Part shown: piece after piece, positions 1 to 9,006 of the stretch
Layout: the number at the start of each line of letters is the position of its first letter
Numbering within the stretch: the stretch's first letter is position 1
Source of the DNA: Culturomica massiliensis
GTDB taxonomy: Bacteria > Bacteroidota > Bacteroidia > Bacteroidales > Marinifilaceae
Direction: 5' to 3'
Length of the DNA: 64,000 bases
NCBI RefSeq assembly: GCF_900091655.1
Contig: NZ_LT594621.1
Location: 3,692,639-3,756,638, forward strand
Program-made: the position numbers and the translations under genes
Notes under the pieces: model-generated
What the model saw: the letters and a program-made list of their open reading frames with translations, nothing else
Told to the model about the DNA's origin: nothing
Database searches by the model: none

Positions 1-443
1 AAAAAAGCACGTATGGCCAATAGTGGGAAGGCAGCCAGGTAGTTATAATCCCGCCATTCGATGTATTGCAGCGTAGCCCGGTAAACGCTGTCCGACGTGA
101 TGGCGATCCGAAGCAAGGCAGGGGAAAATAGTTTGGATAATCCGAAAATAACAATGGCAAAAAGGGACAGAAGTAGTAATCCCTGATAAAATACCCGGCC
201 GGTTTCCGTGTATTTTCGTTCTCCGTTCCTTCTGGCAATCACAACCTGTATGCCCAGGCTGAATCCCAGACCGAGCATATAAATAGCCGTATAGTACATT
301 GTTGCGAGTGCTGATGCCCCTAAGGCTGTCGGACTGACATGTCCCAGAAAAACAGAATCGGTAAAATTGATCAATTGTTCCATAAGCAGGCTTACCATTA
401 TGGGCAGGTTGATAAGCCATATTTGTTTGTATGTATAGTTCAT
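1..443 (-). CDS. MATE family efflux transporter, C-terminus cut off by window edge
   Basis: Cation-coupled multidrug/toxin exporter of the inner membrane. Reading the minus strand from the ATG at 443 gives an open frame to the window edge (147 residues visible) beginning MNYTYKQIWLINLPIMVSLL, followed by MEQLINFTDSVFLGHVS. This is the classic MATE first helix, with the conserved D-x-x-F/M-x-G pattern, then further hydrophobic segments and a charged cytoplasmic loop (RRNGERKYTETGR). Roughly the first third of a 440-460 residue protein is present. Longer frames on the same strand that overlap it do not resemble any family. A second complete MATE gene lies at 58.2-59.6 kb. The substrate cannot be told from sequence. 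Confidence 0.85.
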   Translation of the reverse strand, partial: MNYTYKQIWLINLPIMVSLLMEQLINFTDSVFLGHVSPTALGASALATMYYTAIYMLGLGFSLGIQVVIARRNGERKYTETGRVFYQGLLLLSLFAIVIFGLSKLFSPALLRIAITSDSVYRATLQYIEWRDYNYLAAFPLLAIRAF

Positions 444-758
444 GATTTGACTTCATTGGGTATGACTCTCAGGCATTACCGGTTGTAATGCTGTGAATCG
501 GAATTGAAATGTAATTGAAAAACTCTGTGAATGAAGGGTACGGAAATAACGGCCGAAGATCAATTCCCCGGCCCTCCCGAAGCATTTAAGCTATATACAG
601 AGTTGCCATTTCATAAGTCGGACAATAAAATGAACTGCTTTCGGCAAGCAAAGGTAATTATTTTCTGTCAGGTTGATTGCAAAGGAATATTTAATTGTAG
701 ACAGCGTGAATTTGTAATTGTTCCGGTTGATCGGACGTCATTCTTCGTAGTATCGATA
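444..758. other. Intergenic region, probable 5' leader of the MATE gene
   Basis: No convincing gene. An 89-codon plus-strand frame starting at 531 runs into the exchanger gene on the other strand and resembles no family. On the minus strand a TACCTTTG box (649-656) could be the -7 element for the MATE gene, which would give a leader of nearly 200 nt. Within that leader, GGCCG and CGGCC near 555-580 form a short inverted repeat. I recognise no known riboswitch. Confidence 0.4.
649..656 (-). promoter_or_regulatory. Putative Bacteroidetes -7 box for the MATE gene
   Basis: Minus-strand TACCTTTG matches TAnnTTTG. The nearest TTG-type -33 element (680-682) is 23 bases away, slightly longer than usual, so support is moderate. 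Confidence 0.4.
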
Positions 759-1709
759 TTAGTATATCAACAGGATCATATATCCGATATAGAAGATTAA
801 AAAAATAATACCCTCCCACCTTTCTATTTTCCGGCCTTTTCCTGTAAAAATGAATGTAAACAAAAGCAAGGTTGCCAGCAAATTGACGAATATGTCTGTG
901 AGGTTGTCCAAAGACATGGATACGGGTGTTATTACGCCGGATATTCCGAGGATCAGAAATGTATTGAAAATATTTGATCCGACGACATTTCCGATTGCCA
1001 GATCGACGTTTTTCTTTTTGGCTGCAATCAGGGACGTTGCCAGTTCCGGCAGGGAAGTGCCGATCGATAAAATTGTAATGGCGATGATACGTTGGGAAAC
1101 GCCGAGGTCCTCGGCGATGTGTACGGCTCCGCTCACCAAAAGGCGTCCGCCGAGGATGAGTCCGGTAAGGCCAAGCAGGATAAAGACGATGGATTTCGGT
1201 AATGAATACGGTTTTATTTTAATTTCTTCAGCTTCTCCTTTCCTGGCCAGGATGAATGTGTAGGTGATAAAGAAAACGAAAAAACAGAGCAATATAATTC
1301 CTTCTATGCGGCTGATTACATATGGAGTGGGGGTAGGCCAATGGTTGTTGCCGAACATGATCAGCAGTAAAAATGCAGCAAATACGGCCAGGGGTACCTC
1401 AATCCATGTGGTTGCTTTTTTTATGGCTATGGGATAAATGGTTGCCGTGACCCCAAGAATACATAGAATATTGAAAATGTTACTTCCCAAGACATTACCT
1501 AGTGCCAGTTCTGATTTCCCTTCCAGGGAAGAGATGACATTGACGACTAATTCCGGCGCGGATGTGCCGAAGGCAACAATTGTCAGGCCGATGACGATAT
1601 TGGGTATTTTTAGCCGGAAAGCCAATGCGGACCCTCCGTCGACTAAAAGATTGGCTCCGTATATCAGAATGACAAAACCCAGTAACAGATAAAGAATGTT
1701 TAGTAGCAT
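759..1709 (-). CDS. CaCA-family calcium/sodium antiporter (YrbG-like)
   Basis: Inner-membrane cation exchanger that trades Na+ (or H+) for Ca2+. The 316-residue protein shows the internal duplication that defines the family: GTSAPEL at 48-54 with GNVLGSNIFN at 71-80 in the first half, and GTSLPEL at 217-223 with GNVVGSNIFN at 240-249 in the second. These alpha repeats hold the acidic and polar ion-binding residues. About ten hydrophobic segments are visible, with a short charged central loop near 155-170. The length is normal for YrbG-type proteins. The gene stands alone, so whether it works physiologically on Ca2+ or another cation is inferred from the family only. Confidence 0.93.
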   Translation of the reverse strand: MLLNILYLLLGFVILIYGANLLVDGGSALAFRLKIPNIVIGLTIVAFGTSAPELVVNVISSLEGKSELALGNVLGSNIFNILCILGVTATIYPIAIKKATTWIEVPLAVFAAFLLLIMFGNNHWPTPTPYVISRIEGIILLCFFVFFITYTFILARKGEAEEIKIKPYSLPKSIVFILLGLTGLILGGRLLVSGAVHIAEDLGVSQRIIAITILSIGTSLPELATSLIAAKKKNVDLAIGNVVGSNIFNTFLILGISGVITPVSMSLDNLTDIFVNLLATLLLFTFIFTGKGRKIERWEGIIFLIFYIGYMILLIY

Positions 1710-1802
1710 AATAAATTGTTAAAATTTATCCGGACAGAAAGATCAAGAAACCGGAGTATTTTCGTGTTGTTGATTGTACTTACGGACATTTCCCGTTTTT
1801 GT

Positions 1803-2729
1803 TTATTCCTTGCTCCATATCCTTAAATTCAGGTTCAGGTCGTCGATAATACCGATTAAAGCTGCAAGTGTATGGAATTCTTTTTCGATGGTTTGATTTT
1901 TCATGGTACGCCAGATGCCGGCTTCAAAATGATTGCAGGAGTCCGGAATGGCAATGATAACCTGGGAATTGAAAAAGCTGACGGTGATTTTACCCGGAAA
2001 CTTCCGGTCCAGGGCCAATAATTTTTCCATCATGACAGGGGTCAGAATATAGCGGGCTTCAACTTGATCCGTTGAATAGACATCGAAGTTTTTTTCAAAA
2101 TCCGGGTTTTCCAGTTTTACGCGGCGGCCTCCGGAATGTAGTTTGAACCATGAATTCCGGAAAACAATGGTTTGACCGTTGAAATTTTTGTGGAAATCAG
2201 CCATAAACAAGAATCCCCGGAAGATATCGACCCAATGTTCCGAGCGACGTCCTTTGGAATCGGTGGTGACTCTTTTTTCTTCGGCAATAACTTCTGCGCA
2301 ATCGAAGGTAGTTTTATCGAGTTGTCCGGTGATCCTGTCTTCGGAACGGTATCGGTCGGGTGTTGCTGCAAATAATCCGGTTGCAGAAAATGTCGTCCGG
2401 GAAATACCGCTTTCCGGGAGATACTGGATATCTTTGCAAAGCGAGGTGAGGAGGACTGAGATAATGTTTTTCTTATAATAAGCAGATAATTCTGCAGATT
2501 GCGCATTGATATAGCTGAATACAACGAGAAGGGCGATAATGAAGGCAATCGTTGCCCCCAGCCATCCTCCTTCGGCGCATACCGATATAATGATGCCTAT
2601 CAGGAAAAGAATCCCTCCGGCGATACTTCCTTTTTTACAGCCCTGTGCCTTTAATTTTTTTCTTTTTTCTTCCAGTTGCAGGATCGACGGTTCGATTCGG
2701 GAATATACAGAATTGAAATCTTGTACCAT
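1803..2729 (-). CDS. DUF3137 domain membrane protein
   Basis: 308 residues. The N-terminus is charged (EEKRKKLKAQ), followed by two adjacent membrane segments (about 34-75) and a large soluble domain. That domain contains the DUF3137 features: a small-residue stretch, FRGFLFMADFHKNF, and a C-terminal part reading FDVYSTDQVEARYILT. Function is unknown. The gene follows lemA in the same direction with about 118 bases between them. LemA and DUF3137 proteins are commonly paired, which suggests a shared membrane-associated role, but no biochemical activity can be assigned. Confidence 0.85.
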   Translation of the reverse strand: MVQDFNSVYSRIEPSILQLEEKRKKLKAQGCKKGSIAGGILFLIGIIISVCAEGGWLGATIAFIIALLVVFSYINAQSAELSAYYKKNIISVLLTSLCKDIQYLPESGISRTTFSATGLFAATPDRYRSEDRITGQLDKTTFDCAEVIAEEKRVTTDSKGRRSEHWVDIFRGFLFMADFHKNFNGQTIVFRNSWFKLHSGGRRVKLENPDFEKNFDVYSTDQVEARYILTPVMMEKLLALDRKFPGKITVSFFNSQVIIAIPDSCNHFEAGIWRTMKNQTIEKEFHTLAALIGIIDDLNLNLRIWSKE

Positions 2730-2847
2730 TACATTAGGTCCATTGGCTTATTTATAAAATTTTGCGTTGTATTTTATGTGATGTGCCCAAATACAAAGTT
2801 GTTATGCTATGAATATACCGGCTAGTTATACACGGAGTATTTGTTTT

Positions 2848-3399
2848 TCAGGATTGGAACAGATCTTTTATTTGGGGGTTTACTTTTTCTGCTTCCGGAA
2901 GAGTCAGAATCTCTTTGGTTTTAAAGCCGAACATATTGGCGATTATACTGGACGGGAAAGTCATGACAGCATTATTATAGTCGGTTACGCTGGCGTTGTA
3001 TGTACGCCTTGAAGCGGACAGTTGCTCTTCTGTTTCATTCAATGTCCGTTGCAGGTGCATGAAATTTTCCGAAGCCCGTAGTTGCGGATAATTTTCTGCC
3101 AGCATGAAGAAATTCTTTTTCACTTCATTGAAATTCCGGTCGAATTCAGTTTTTTGCTGTTCTGAAAGTGAATCGTATGCTTGGTTGCGAAGGGCTGTAA
3201 TTTTGGAAAAAGTACTTTCTTCGTATTTGGCGTATTGCTGTACTGTAGCTACCAGGTTCGGAATTAAATCGAATCTTTTTTTCAACATGGCATCGATGGA
3301 GCCGAATGCGTTTGCTGTTTCATTGCGTTTGCGTACAAGAGAGTTGTACATTACGATAAAAACGATGAGGATAATACCCAGAATCAGAAGTACAGACAT
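2848..3399 (-). CDS. lemA: LemA family protein
   Basis: 183 residues with a single N-terminal membrane anchor (about 3-19) and an otherwise helical, probably periplasmic, body. The family hallmark DLIPNLV is at 44-50 and is followed by the long coiled helices typical of LemA (NFMHLQRTLNETEEQL and SRRTYNASVTDYN). LemA proteins have no defined enzymatic role. The name comes from a Listeria antigen and should not be confused with the Pseudomonas LemA (GacS) kinase. It is the first gene of a two-gene unit with the DUF3137 gene. A TATTTTTG box just upstream is a plausible promoter. Confidence 0.92.
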   Translation of the reverse strand: MSVLLILGIILIVFIVMYNSLVRKRNETANAFGSIDAMLKKRFDLIPNLVATVQQYAKYEESTFSKITALRNQAYDSLSEQQKTEFDRNFNEVKKNFFMLAENYPQLRASENFMHLQRTLNETEEQLSASRRTYNASVTDYNNAVMTFPSSIIANMFGFKTKEILTLPEAEKVNPQIKDLFQS

Positions 3400-3424
3400 G
3401 ATTGAAATTATTTTTAGTGATGTA

Positions 3425-3432
3425 CAAAAATA
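3425..3432 (-). promoter_or_regulatory. Putative -7 box for lemA-DUF3137
   Basis: Minus-strand TATTTTTG, 26 bases upstream of the lemA ATG, fits TAnnTTTG. No clear TTG is seen at the -33 distance. Confidence 0.45.
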
Positions 3433-3485
3433 GTTTTTTAACTTATATAACTTAAATTTACCGTCGGAATTTTAAGCTTACCAGG

Positions 3486-4094
3486 ATGAATTTAGGTGGA
3501 TTTATCAGTGCTGCCGTATTGCTGACTCTCATGCCGGGTCCCGATATTTTATTCGTTATTACGCAGGGGGTTACCCGGGGACGGAAAGCTGCTGTCGTAT
3601 TTGCGGCCGGTTTATGTACCGGGCTTCTTTTTCATATTGCTGCGGTTACTTTAGGGGTATCTGCTCTGGTTGCCGGTTCGGATATTGCTTTTACCGTATT
3701 TAAATTTGCCGGAGCTGCTTATTTGATTGGGTTGGGAGTAAAGGCCTTTTTCAATCGTAATCGGGTTGAATTGAGATTTGCAGAAGAAGGAAAGCACACG
3801 CTGCAATTATATAAACGGGGTATTTTGATGAATATTTTAAATCCGAAGGTAATTCTGTTTTTTTTGGCTTTTTTCCCTCAGTTTATAGATATTCGGCAAG
3901 GCGATCCGATTATACAGATGTTGGTGTTGGGGGGCGTATTTATTGTGCAGGCACTTGTCGTATTTTCTGCCGTCGCCGTGCTGGCAGATCGGTTATCCGC
4001 CGGATTTATGAAAAATCCGGGGGTCGCTTATTGGATGAATTGGGCTGAAGTCGTTATTTATACGGCAATCGGGATAAGTATCTTCTTTATTTGA
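3486..4094 (+). CDS. LysE/RhtB family amino-acid exporter
   Basis: 202-residue inner-membrane protein with six hydrophobic segments and the family signature PGPD at 17-20 in LMPGPDILFVITQGVTRGRK, followed by a glycine-rich second helix. LysE/RhtB proteins export amino acids or related metabolites such as lysine, threonine, homoserine or cysteine derivatives. The substrate is not predictable here. The ATG at 3486 gives full family length. The lipocalin gene follows 47 bases later in the same direction. The two may share a transcript, but there is no functional link I can point to. Confidence 0.9.
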   Translation: MNLGGFISAAVLLTLMPGPDILFVITQGVTRGRKAAVVFAAGLCTGLLFHIAAVTLGVSALVAGSDIAFTVFKFAGAAYLIGLGVKAFFNRNRVELRFAEEGKHTLQLYKRGILMNILNPKVILFFLAFFPQFIDIRQGDPIIQMLVLGGVFIVQALVVFSAVAVLADRLSAGFMKNPGVAYWMNWAEVVIYTAIGISIFFI

Positions 4095-4141
4095 CTTAAC
4101 TTCCTGCTTCCCGTTTCCGTAAACAGGATAAAAAATGGATT

Positions 4142-4600
4142 ATGGGAATGGCGATAGATAAAAGTACGGTACGACATTTGGATTTGAATCGTTACATGGG
4201 AAAATGGTATGAAATTGCCCGTTTCGATCATCGTTTTGAGCGGAATATGGAGTGGGTGACTGCCGATTATACACTTCTGCCGGATGGGAAAATAGCTGTA
4301 GAGAACCGGGGATGGCGGAAGGGAAAGTGGCATACGGCAAAAGGGAAAGCCAAATTACCCGATCCGGAGGAGCCCGGTAAGCTGAAAGTCGCTTTTTTCC
4401 TGTCTTTGTATAGTGATTACTATGTATTGGAACTGGATGAGATCGATTATACTTATGCGATGATCGGAAGCTCTTCCGACAAATATTTATGGATATTGAG
4501 CCGTACGCCTAAAATACCGGCAGATACACTGACGATGCTGTTGACAAAGGCGTGTACACGCGGATATGATACCAACAAGATACTTTTCGTAAAGCAATAA
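4142..4600 (+). CDS. Lipocalin family protein (Blc-like), apparently without signal peptide
   Basis: 152 residues with the bacterial lipocalin fold signature: GKWYEIARFDHRFER at 20-34 (the G-x-W motif), then alternating beta strands including VTADYTLLPDGKIAVENRG, YYVLELD and YLWILSRTP. Blc-type lipocalins bind lipids such as lysophospholipids and normally sit in the outer membrane as lipoproteins. Here the N-terminus is MGMAIDKSTVRHLDLNRYMG, with neither a hydrophobic leader nor a lipobox, so the protein is predicted to stay cytoplasmic. An alternative start at Met3 (4148) does not change this. No in-frame upstream start would add a leader. Confidence 0.88.
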   Translation: MGMAIDKSTVRHLDLNRYMGKWYEIARFDHRFERNMEWVTADYTLLPDGKIAVENRGWRKGKWHTAKGKAKLPDPEEPGKLKVAFFLSLYSDYYVLELDEIDYTYAMIGSSSDKYLWILSRTPKIPADTLTMLLTKACTRGYDTNKILFVKQ

Positions 4601-4768
4601 GAAAAAGATTAATTCCGGATTTTCAATTGAATGAATTTGGGTGCGGGTTCATTTTATTGTCAATTCGAACATTTGTATTCTGCCATTTACGACCGGCGAT
4701 GTGTTTCCCCAAACGTTTTAAATACGGAAAAAAGGCGTTAAATAATTTTTTTAATCCCCTAAAAGGCT

Positions 4769-4776
4769 TAAATTTG
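4769..4776 (+). promoter_or_regulatory. Putative -7 box for mutA-mutB
   Basis: TAAATTTG fits TAnnTTTG and lies 43 bases before the mutA ATG, in an AT-rich 218-base leader. No clear TTG lies at the -33 distance. I looked for a cobalamin riboswitch in this leader and saw no B12-box-like sequence. Confidence 0.4.
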
Positions 4777-4818
4777 TTCGTTTTTTACAATAAACAGTTA
4801 CAGTTAAATATATAAATT

Positions 4819-6693
4819 ATGGCAGAAAAAGAAAATCAGAAGCTTTTCAGTGAATTTGCGCCAAACACAATGCAGGAGTGGGTGGACAAAGTTACTGTCG
4901 ACCTAAAAGGGGCCGATTTTAATAAAAAGCTTGTATGGAGAACCAATGAAGGTTTTGATGTACAGCCGATGTATCGGTTAGAAAACATGAAAGACCTGAA
5001 AAATCTTGATTGCTTTCCGGGAGAATTCCCTTTCGTCAGAGGTAACAAGAAAGATAATAACGACTGGTATGTTCGTCAGGACATTAAAGTTGATAATATT
5101 GTTGAGGCAAATAAAAAAGCTTTGGATGTGCTGAACCGCGGTGTAAATTCTTTGGGATTTATATTCACCGGTTGTCGCGAATTCAGTAAGGCTGATATGG
5201 AGGCTTTGCTGAAGGATATTTGTCTGGAGTGTGTAGAAATCAATTTTGTCTGTGAATGTAAAAAATGTTCGGTAGTCGATGCTTTCAAGGCTGTTGTAGC
5301 GGAACGCGGTATCGCTCCGGAAAAAATACACGGAGGAATCAATATCGATCCGTTAACCAATCTGACATTGAAAGGAAAAATCTGTTGTGAGAATCCTTTC
5401 GGTGCTCCGAAAGAAAATACGGAGAAAATGTTGGATTTCAAAAATTTCAAAACAATTGAAGTCGGTGGATATGTATTCAATAACTCAGGTGCTTCTATCG
5501 TACAGGAGTTGGGGTTCAGTTTGGCTGCCGGAGTTGAATATCTGGATAAGCTGACGGATGCCGGGATGAGTATAAACGATGTAGCTCCTCATATCCGTTT
5601 CCATTTTGCTACAGGTTCCAAATATTTCATGGAGATTGCCAAGTTGCGTGCTGCCCGTTATTTGTGGGCTCATATCGTAAAGGCTTATAATCCTTCCTGT
5701 GATTGTGTCTGCAAGATGAACATCCATTCCGAGACTTCAGAGTGGAACAAGACGGTTTATGATCCGAATGTAAATATGTTGCGTACGCAAACAGAAGCTA
5801 TGTCGGCTATTTTGGGCGGTGTAGATTCTTATCTGGTACATCCGTATGATTATATATATGAATGTGAACCTTCCGAATTGGGAGAACGTGTGGCTCGCAA
5901 TCAACAGTTGTTGTTGAAAGAAGAGTCTCATTTTGCTAAAATTGCCGATGTGCCCGGCGGTTCATATTATATTGAAGAGTTGACCGAGAATATTGCCGAG
6001 GCTGCCTGGAAATTGTTTTTACAAGTGCAGGAAGAAGGCGGATATGTAGAAGCTTTCAAAAAAGGTTTTGTTCAGGCTGCTATAAAAGCAACGGCACAGG
6101 CCCGGGATTTGGCGATCGCTCAACGGAAAGAAAATTTTGTCGGTACGAATCAGTTCCCGAATTTCAATGAGAAGATTGAAAAGGCAATTTGTTCCTGCGT
6201 TCTCGAACCGGAGGATCATACAGCAGAAGGAGCTATGGTAGAGACGTTGAAGCCCTATCGCGGAGCGCAGGCTTTTGAAGCTTTGCGTTTGAAAACCGAT
6301 ATGTATGCCGCTAAAAACGGTCGTCCGGTTGTGTATATGTTTCCGATGGGTAATCTGGCAATGCGTAAGGCCCGTGCTCAATTTGCATGTAACTTTTTCG
6401 CTTGTGCCGGATTCCAGGTAATGGATAATAACGGTTTTAAAACTGTGGATGAAGGTGTAAAAGCCTGTCTGGAAAATAAGGCCGCTATTGTCGTATTGTG
6501 CGGTGCCGATGACGAATATGCAGGATTTGCTCCGGAAGTTTTAGAGAAACTGAAAGATAAGGCTGTTGTCGTAGTTGCCGGTAATCCGGAAAGCCGTCCC
6601 GAATTGGAGGCTAAAGGTCTTCTGAACTACATACACGTTAAGAACAATGTATTGGAAGAACTGAAAGCTTATCAGCAGAAAGTGGGAATTTAA
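4819..6693 (+). CDS. mutA: Methylmalonyl-CoA mutase, small (beta) subunit
   Basis: Non-catalytic partner of the B12-dependent mutase that interconverts succinyl-CoA and (R)-methylmalonyl-CoA, a step of the succinate-propionate route in Bacteroidales. The 624-residue protein has the MM_CoA_mutase barrel fold (about 20-450; note FHFATGSKYFMEIAKLRAAR and the conserved HSETSEWNKTVYDPNVNMLR block). It also has a degenerate B12-binding domain (about 480-620) in which the DxHxxG histidine motif is absent, as expected for the small subunit. It is followed 91 bases downstream by mutB. The spacer holds an inverted copy of the window's heptad repeat, which is unusual inside an operon. Confidence 0.95.
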   Translation: MAEKENQKLFSEFAPNTMQEWVDKVTVDLKGADFNKKLVWRTNEGFDVQPMYRLENMKDLKNLDCFPGEFPFVRGNKKDNNDWYVRQDIKVDNIVEANKKALDVLNRGVNSLGFIFTGCREFSKADMEALLKDICLECVEINFVCECKKCSVVDAFKAVVAERGIAPEKIHGGINIDPLTNLTLKGKICCENPFGAPKENTEKMLDFKNFKTIEVGGYVFNNSGASIVQELGFSLAAGVEYLDKLTDAGMSINDVAPHIRFHFATGSKYFMEIAKLRAARYLWAHIVKAYNPSCDCVCKMNIHSETSEWNKTVYDPNVNMLRTQTEAMSAILGGVDSYLVHPYDYIYECEPSELGERVARNQQLLLKEESHFAKIADVPGGSYYIEELTENIAEAAWKLFLQVQEEGGYVEAFKKGFVQAAIKATAQARDLAIAQRKENFVGTNQFPNFNEKIEKAICSCVLEPEDHTAEGAMVETLKPYRGAQAFEALRLKTDMYAAKNGRPVVYMFPMGNLAMRKARAQFACNFFACAGFQVMDNNGFKTVDEGVKACLENKAAIVVLCGADDEYAGFAPEVLEKLKDKAVVVVAGNPESRPELEAKGLLNYIHVKNNVLEELKAYQQKVGI

Positions 6694-6696
6694 TTA

Positions 6697-6779
6697 ATTT
6701 TAGATTTTAGATTTTGGATTTCGATGGAGGTGAAACGGCCTTGTAATCGTAAATCATAAATCGTAAATCATAAATCAAA
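6697..6779. repeat. Heptad repeat copy A, inverted, between mutA and mutB
   Basis: Plus-strand heptads (AATTTTA GATTTTA GATTTTG) at 6697-6720 are followed by about 22 unrelated bases. Then come heptads in reverse complement (ATCGTAA ATCATAA repeated) at about 6745-6778. The two halves could pair imperfectly as a long AU-rich hairpin in the mutA-mutB transcript. No 57-bp linker or terminal module is present. Confidence 0.75.
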
Positions 6780-6784
6780 AAACG

Positions 6785-8941
6785 ATGAAACCGAATTTTA
6801 AAGATATAAATATTAAAGCGACCGAAAAGGCTACCGCCAATGCTGCGGAATGGGAAAAAGCCAACCATATCGCTAAAAACTGGACGACACCGGAATTGAT
6901 ACCGGTGAAACCGGTATATACTGCAGAAGATTTGAAGGGAATGGAGCATCTGGATTATGTATCCGGTATTCCTCCTTATCTGCGTGGACCGTATTCAGCT
7001 ATGTATCCGCTGAAACCCTGGACAATTCGTCAGTATGCCGGATTCTCTACGGCAGAAGAATCCAATGCTTTCTATCGTCGTAATCTGGCTGCCGGTCAGA
7101 AGGGATTGTCTGTGGCATTCGACTTAGCTACACACCGTGGCTATGACTCCGATCACCCGCGTGTAATCGGGGATGTCGGTAAGGCCGGGGTTGCTGTCGA
7201 TTCGATCATGGATATGAAAATTTTGTTCGACCAGATACCGTTGGATAAAATGTCTGTATCTATGACAATGAACGGTGCTGTGCTGCCCGTATTGGCATTT
7301 TACATTGTTGCCGGACTGGAGCAGGGAGCTACGCTGGATCAGTTGTCCGGTACGATCCAGAATGATATTTTGAAAGAATTTATGGTGCGTAATACTTATA
7401 TTTATCCGCCTAAATTTTCGATGAAAATTATTGCCGATATTTTCGAGTATACGTCCAAAAATATGCCGAAATTCAACTCAATTTCAATCTCCGGTTACCA
7501 TATGCAGGAAGCAGGTGCTACTGCCGACATTGAATTGGCTTATACTTTGGCAGACGGATTGGAATATTTGCGTGCCGGAGTAAATGCCGGAATGGACATC
7601 GATGCTTTTGCTCCGCGTTTGTCATTTTTCTGGGCTATCGGTATGAACCATTTTATGGAGATTGCCAAAATGCGTGCCGGTCGTTTATTGTGGGCTAAGA
7701 TTGTCAAACAATTCAATCCGAAGAACCCGAAATCATTGGCTCTGCGTACCCACTCACAAACTTCAGGCTGGTCGTTAACAGAACAAGATCCGTTCAATAA
7801 CGTAGGACGTACCTGTATCGAGGCTATGGGAGCTGCTTTGGGACATACCCAATCCCTGCATACCAATGCTTTGGATGAGGCGATAGCTTTGCCGACTGAT
7901 TTTTCGGCACGTATTGCCCGTAATACCCAGATTTATATTCAGGAAGAATCTACCATTTGTAAGGCTGTTGATCCGTGGGCCGGTTCTTATTATGTGGAAA
8001 GCCTGACTCAGGAGTTGGTAGAGAAAGCCTGGGCACATATCGAGGAAGTTGAAAAACTGGGAGGTATGGCAAAAGCGATCGAATCCGGAATTCCGAAATT
8101 ACGTATCGAGGAAGCTGCTGCCCGTACGCAAGCCCGCATCGATAGCGGTGAGCAGACGATTGTCGGAACGAATAAATACCGTTTGGATAAAGAGGACCCG
8201 ATTGATATTCTGGAGATCGACAATACTGCCGTACGTGAGGCACAGATTGCCCGTTTGAAAGAATTGAAGGCTAACCGGAATCAGGCTGAGGTAGAAGCTG
8301 CTCTGGAGGCTATTACCAAATGTGTGGAAACGGGTAAAGGTAATTTGCTCGAATTGGCAGTAGATGCAGCTAAGAAGCGTGCTTCTTTGGGTGAAATTTC
8401 TTATGCATGTGAAAAAGTTGTCGGACGTTATAAAGCAGTAATCAGAACCGTGAGCGGAGTATATTCAAGTGTTGCCAACGAAGATGATGACTTCAGAAAG
8501 GCGAAAGAATTGACTGATGAGTTTGCAGAATTGACGGGACGTCGTCCGCGTATCATGATTGCAAAAATGGGTCAGGACGGTCATGACCGCGGTGCTAAAG
8601 TTGTAGCTACCGGTTATGCCGATATGGGATTTGACGTAGATATGGGACCGTTGTTCCAGACTCCGGAAGAAACTGCCAAACAAGCTGTCGAAAATGACGT
8701 GCATGTCATCGGTGTTTCTTCTTTGGCTGCCGGACACAAGACGCTGGTACCCGCTGTTATTGCAGAATTGAAAAAACTGGGACGTGAAGACATTCTGGTA
8801 TATGTCGGAGGTGTTATCCCTCACCAGGATTATCAATTCTTGTTTGATGCCGGCGCTATTGCCGTTTTCGGACCCGGTACGAAAGTATCCAAGAGTGCTA
8901 TTCAGGTTATGGATATCCTTCTTGAGTTGGCAAAGAAATAA
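6785..8941 (+). CDS. mutB: Methylmalonyl-CoA mutase, large (alpha, catalytic) subunit
   Basis: Catalytic subunit of the adenosylcobalamin-dependent mutase linking succinyl-CoA and methylmalonyl-CoA. At 718 residues it is of normal length. The N-terminal barrel contains GIPPYLRGPYSAMYPLKPWT (substrate channel), RQYAGFSTAEESNAFYRRNL and LSVAFDLATHRGYDSDHPRV. The C-terminal B12 domain carries D598-x-H600-x-x-G603 in GQDGHDRGAKVVATGYADMG, where His600 is the lower cobalt ligand, and GGVIPHQDY near the end. It is translated after mutA as one unit and ends at a strong terminator. No epimerase (mce) or MeaB chaperone gene is adjacent. Confidence 0.97.
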   Translation: MKPNFKDINIKATEKATANAAEWEKANHIAKNWTTPELIPVKPVYTAEDLKGMEHLDYVSGIPPYLRGPYSAMYPLKPWTIRQYAGFSTAEESNAFYRRNLAAGQKGLSVAFDLATHRGYDSDHPRVIGDVGKAGVAVDSIMDMKILFDQIPLDKMSVSMTMNGAVLPVLAFYIVAGLEQGATLDQLSGTIQNDILKEFMVRNTYIYPPKFSMKIIADIFEYTSKNMPKFNSISISGYHMQEAGATADIELAYTLADGLEYLRAGVNAGMDIDAFAPRLSFFWAIGMNHFMEIAKMRAGRLLWAKIVKQFNPKNPKSLALRTHSQTSGWSLTEQDPFNNVGRTCIEAMGAALGHTQSLHTNALDEAIALPTDFSARIARNTQIYIQEESTICKAVDPWAGSYYVESLTQELVEKAWAHIEEVEKLGGMAKAIESGIPKLRIEEAAARTQARIDSGEQTIVGTNKYRLDKEDPIDILEIDNTAVREAQIARLKELKANRNQAEVEAALEAITKCVETGKGNLLELAVDAAKKRASLGEISYACEKVVGRYKAVIRTVSGVYSSVANEDDDFRKAKELTDEFAELTGRRPRIMIAKMGQDGHDRGAKVVATGYADMGFDVDMGPLFQTPEETAKQAVENDVHVIGVSSLAAGHKTLVPAVIAELKKLGREDILVYVGGVIPHQDYQFLFDAGAIAVFGPGTKVSKSAIQVMDILLELAKK

Positions 8942-8967
8942 TAAGGTTGCCGATTTATCAATATGAA

Positions 8968-9000
8968 CAGTTGCCCGTTATCCGGGCAACTGTTTTTTTT
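8968..9000 (+). terminator. Rho-independent terminator of mutA-mutB
   Basis: Perfect 10-bp stem CAGTTGCCCG (8968-8977) / CGGGCAACTG (8983-8992) with a 5-nt loop, followed by eight T residues. Confidence 0.93.
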
Positions 9001-9006
9001 GTTATA

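Noticed and set aside
43..456. 137-codon minus-strand ORF at the window start
   Set aside because: The overlapping frame starting at 443 encodes a clear MATE N-terminus; this one is its out-of-frame shadow.
531..800. 89-codon plus-strand ORF between the MATE and exchanger genes
   Set aside because: It overlaps the 3' end of the well-supported exchanger gene, has no family resemblance, and its composition looks non-coding.
4601..4818. Possible cobalamin riboswitch before the B12-dependent mutase genes
   Set aside because: No B12-box-like sequence or expected conserved core is visible. The 62-codon frame at 4627-4815 looks like a chance ORF in an AT-rich leader.
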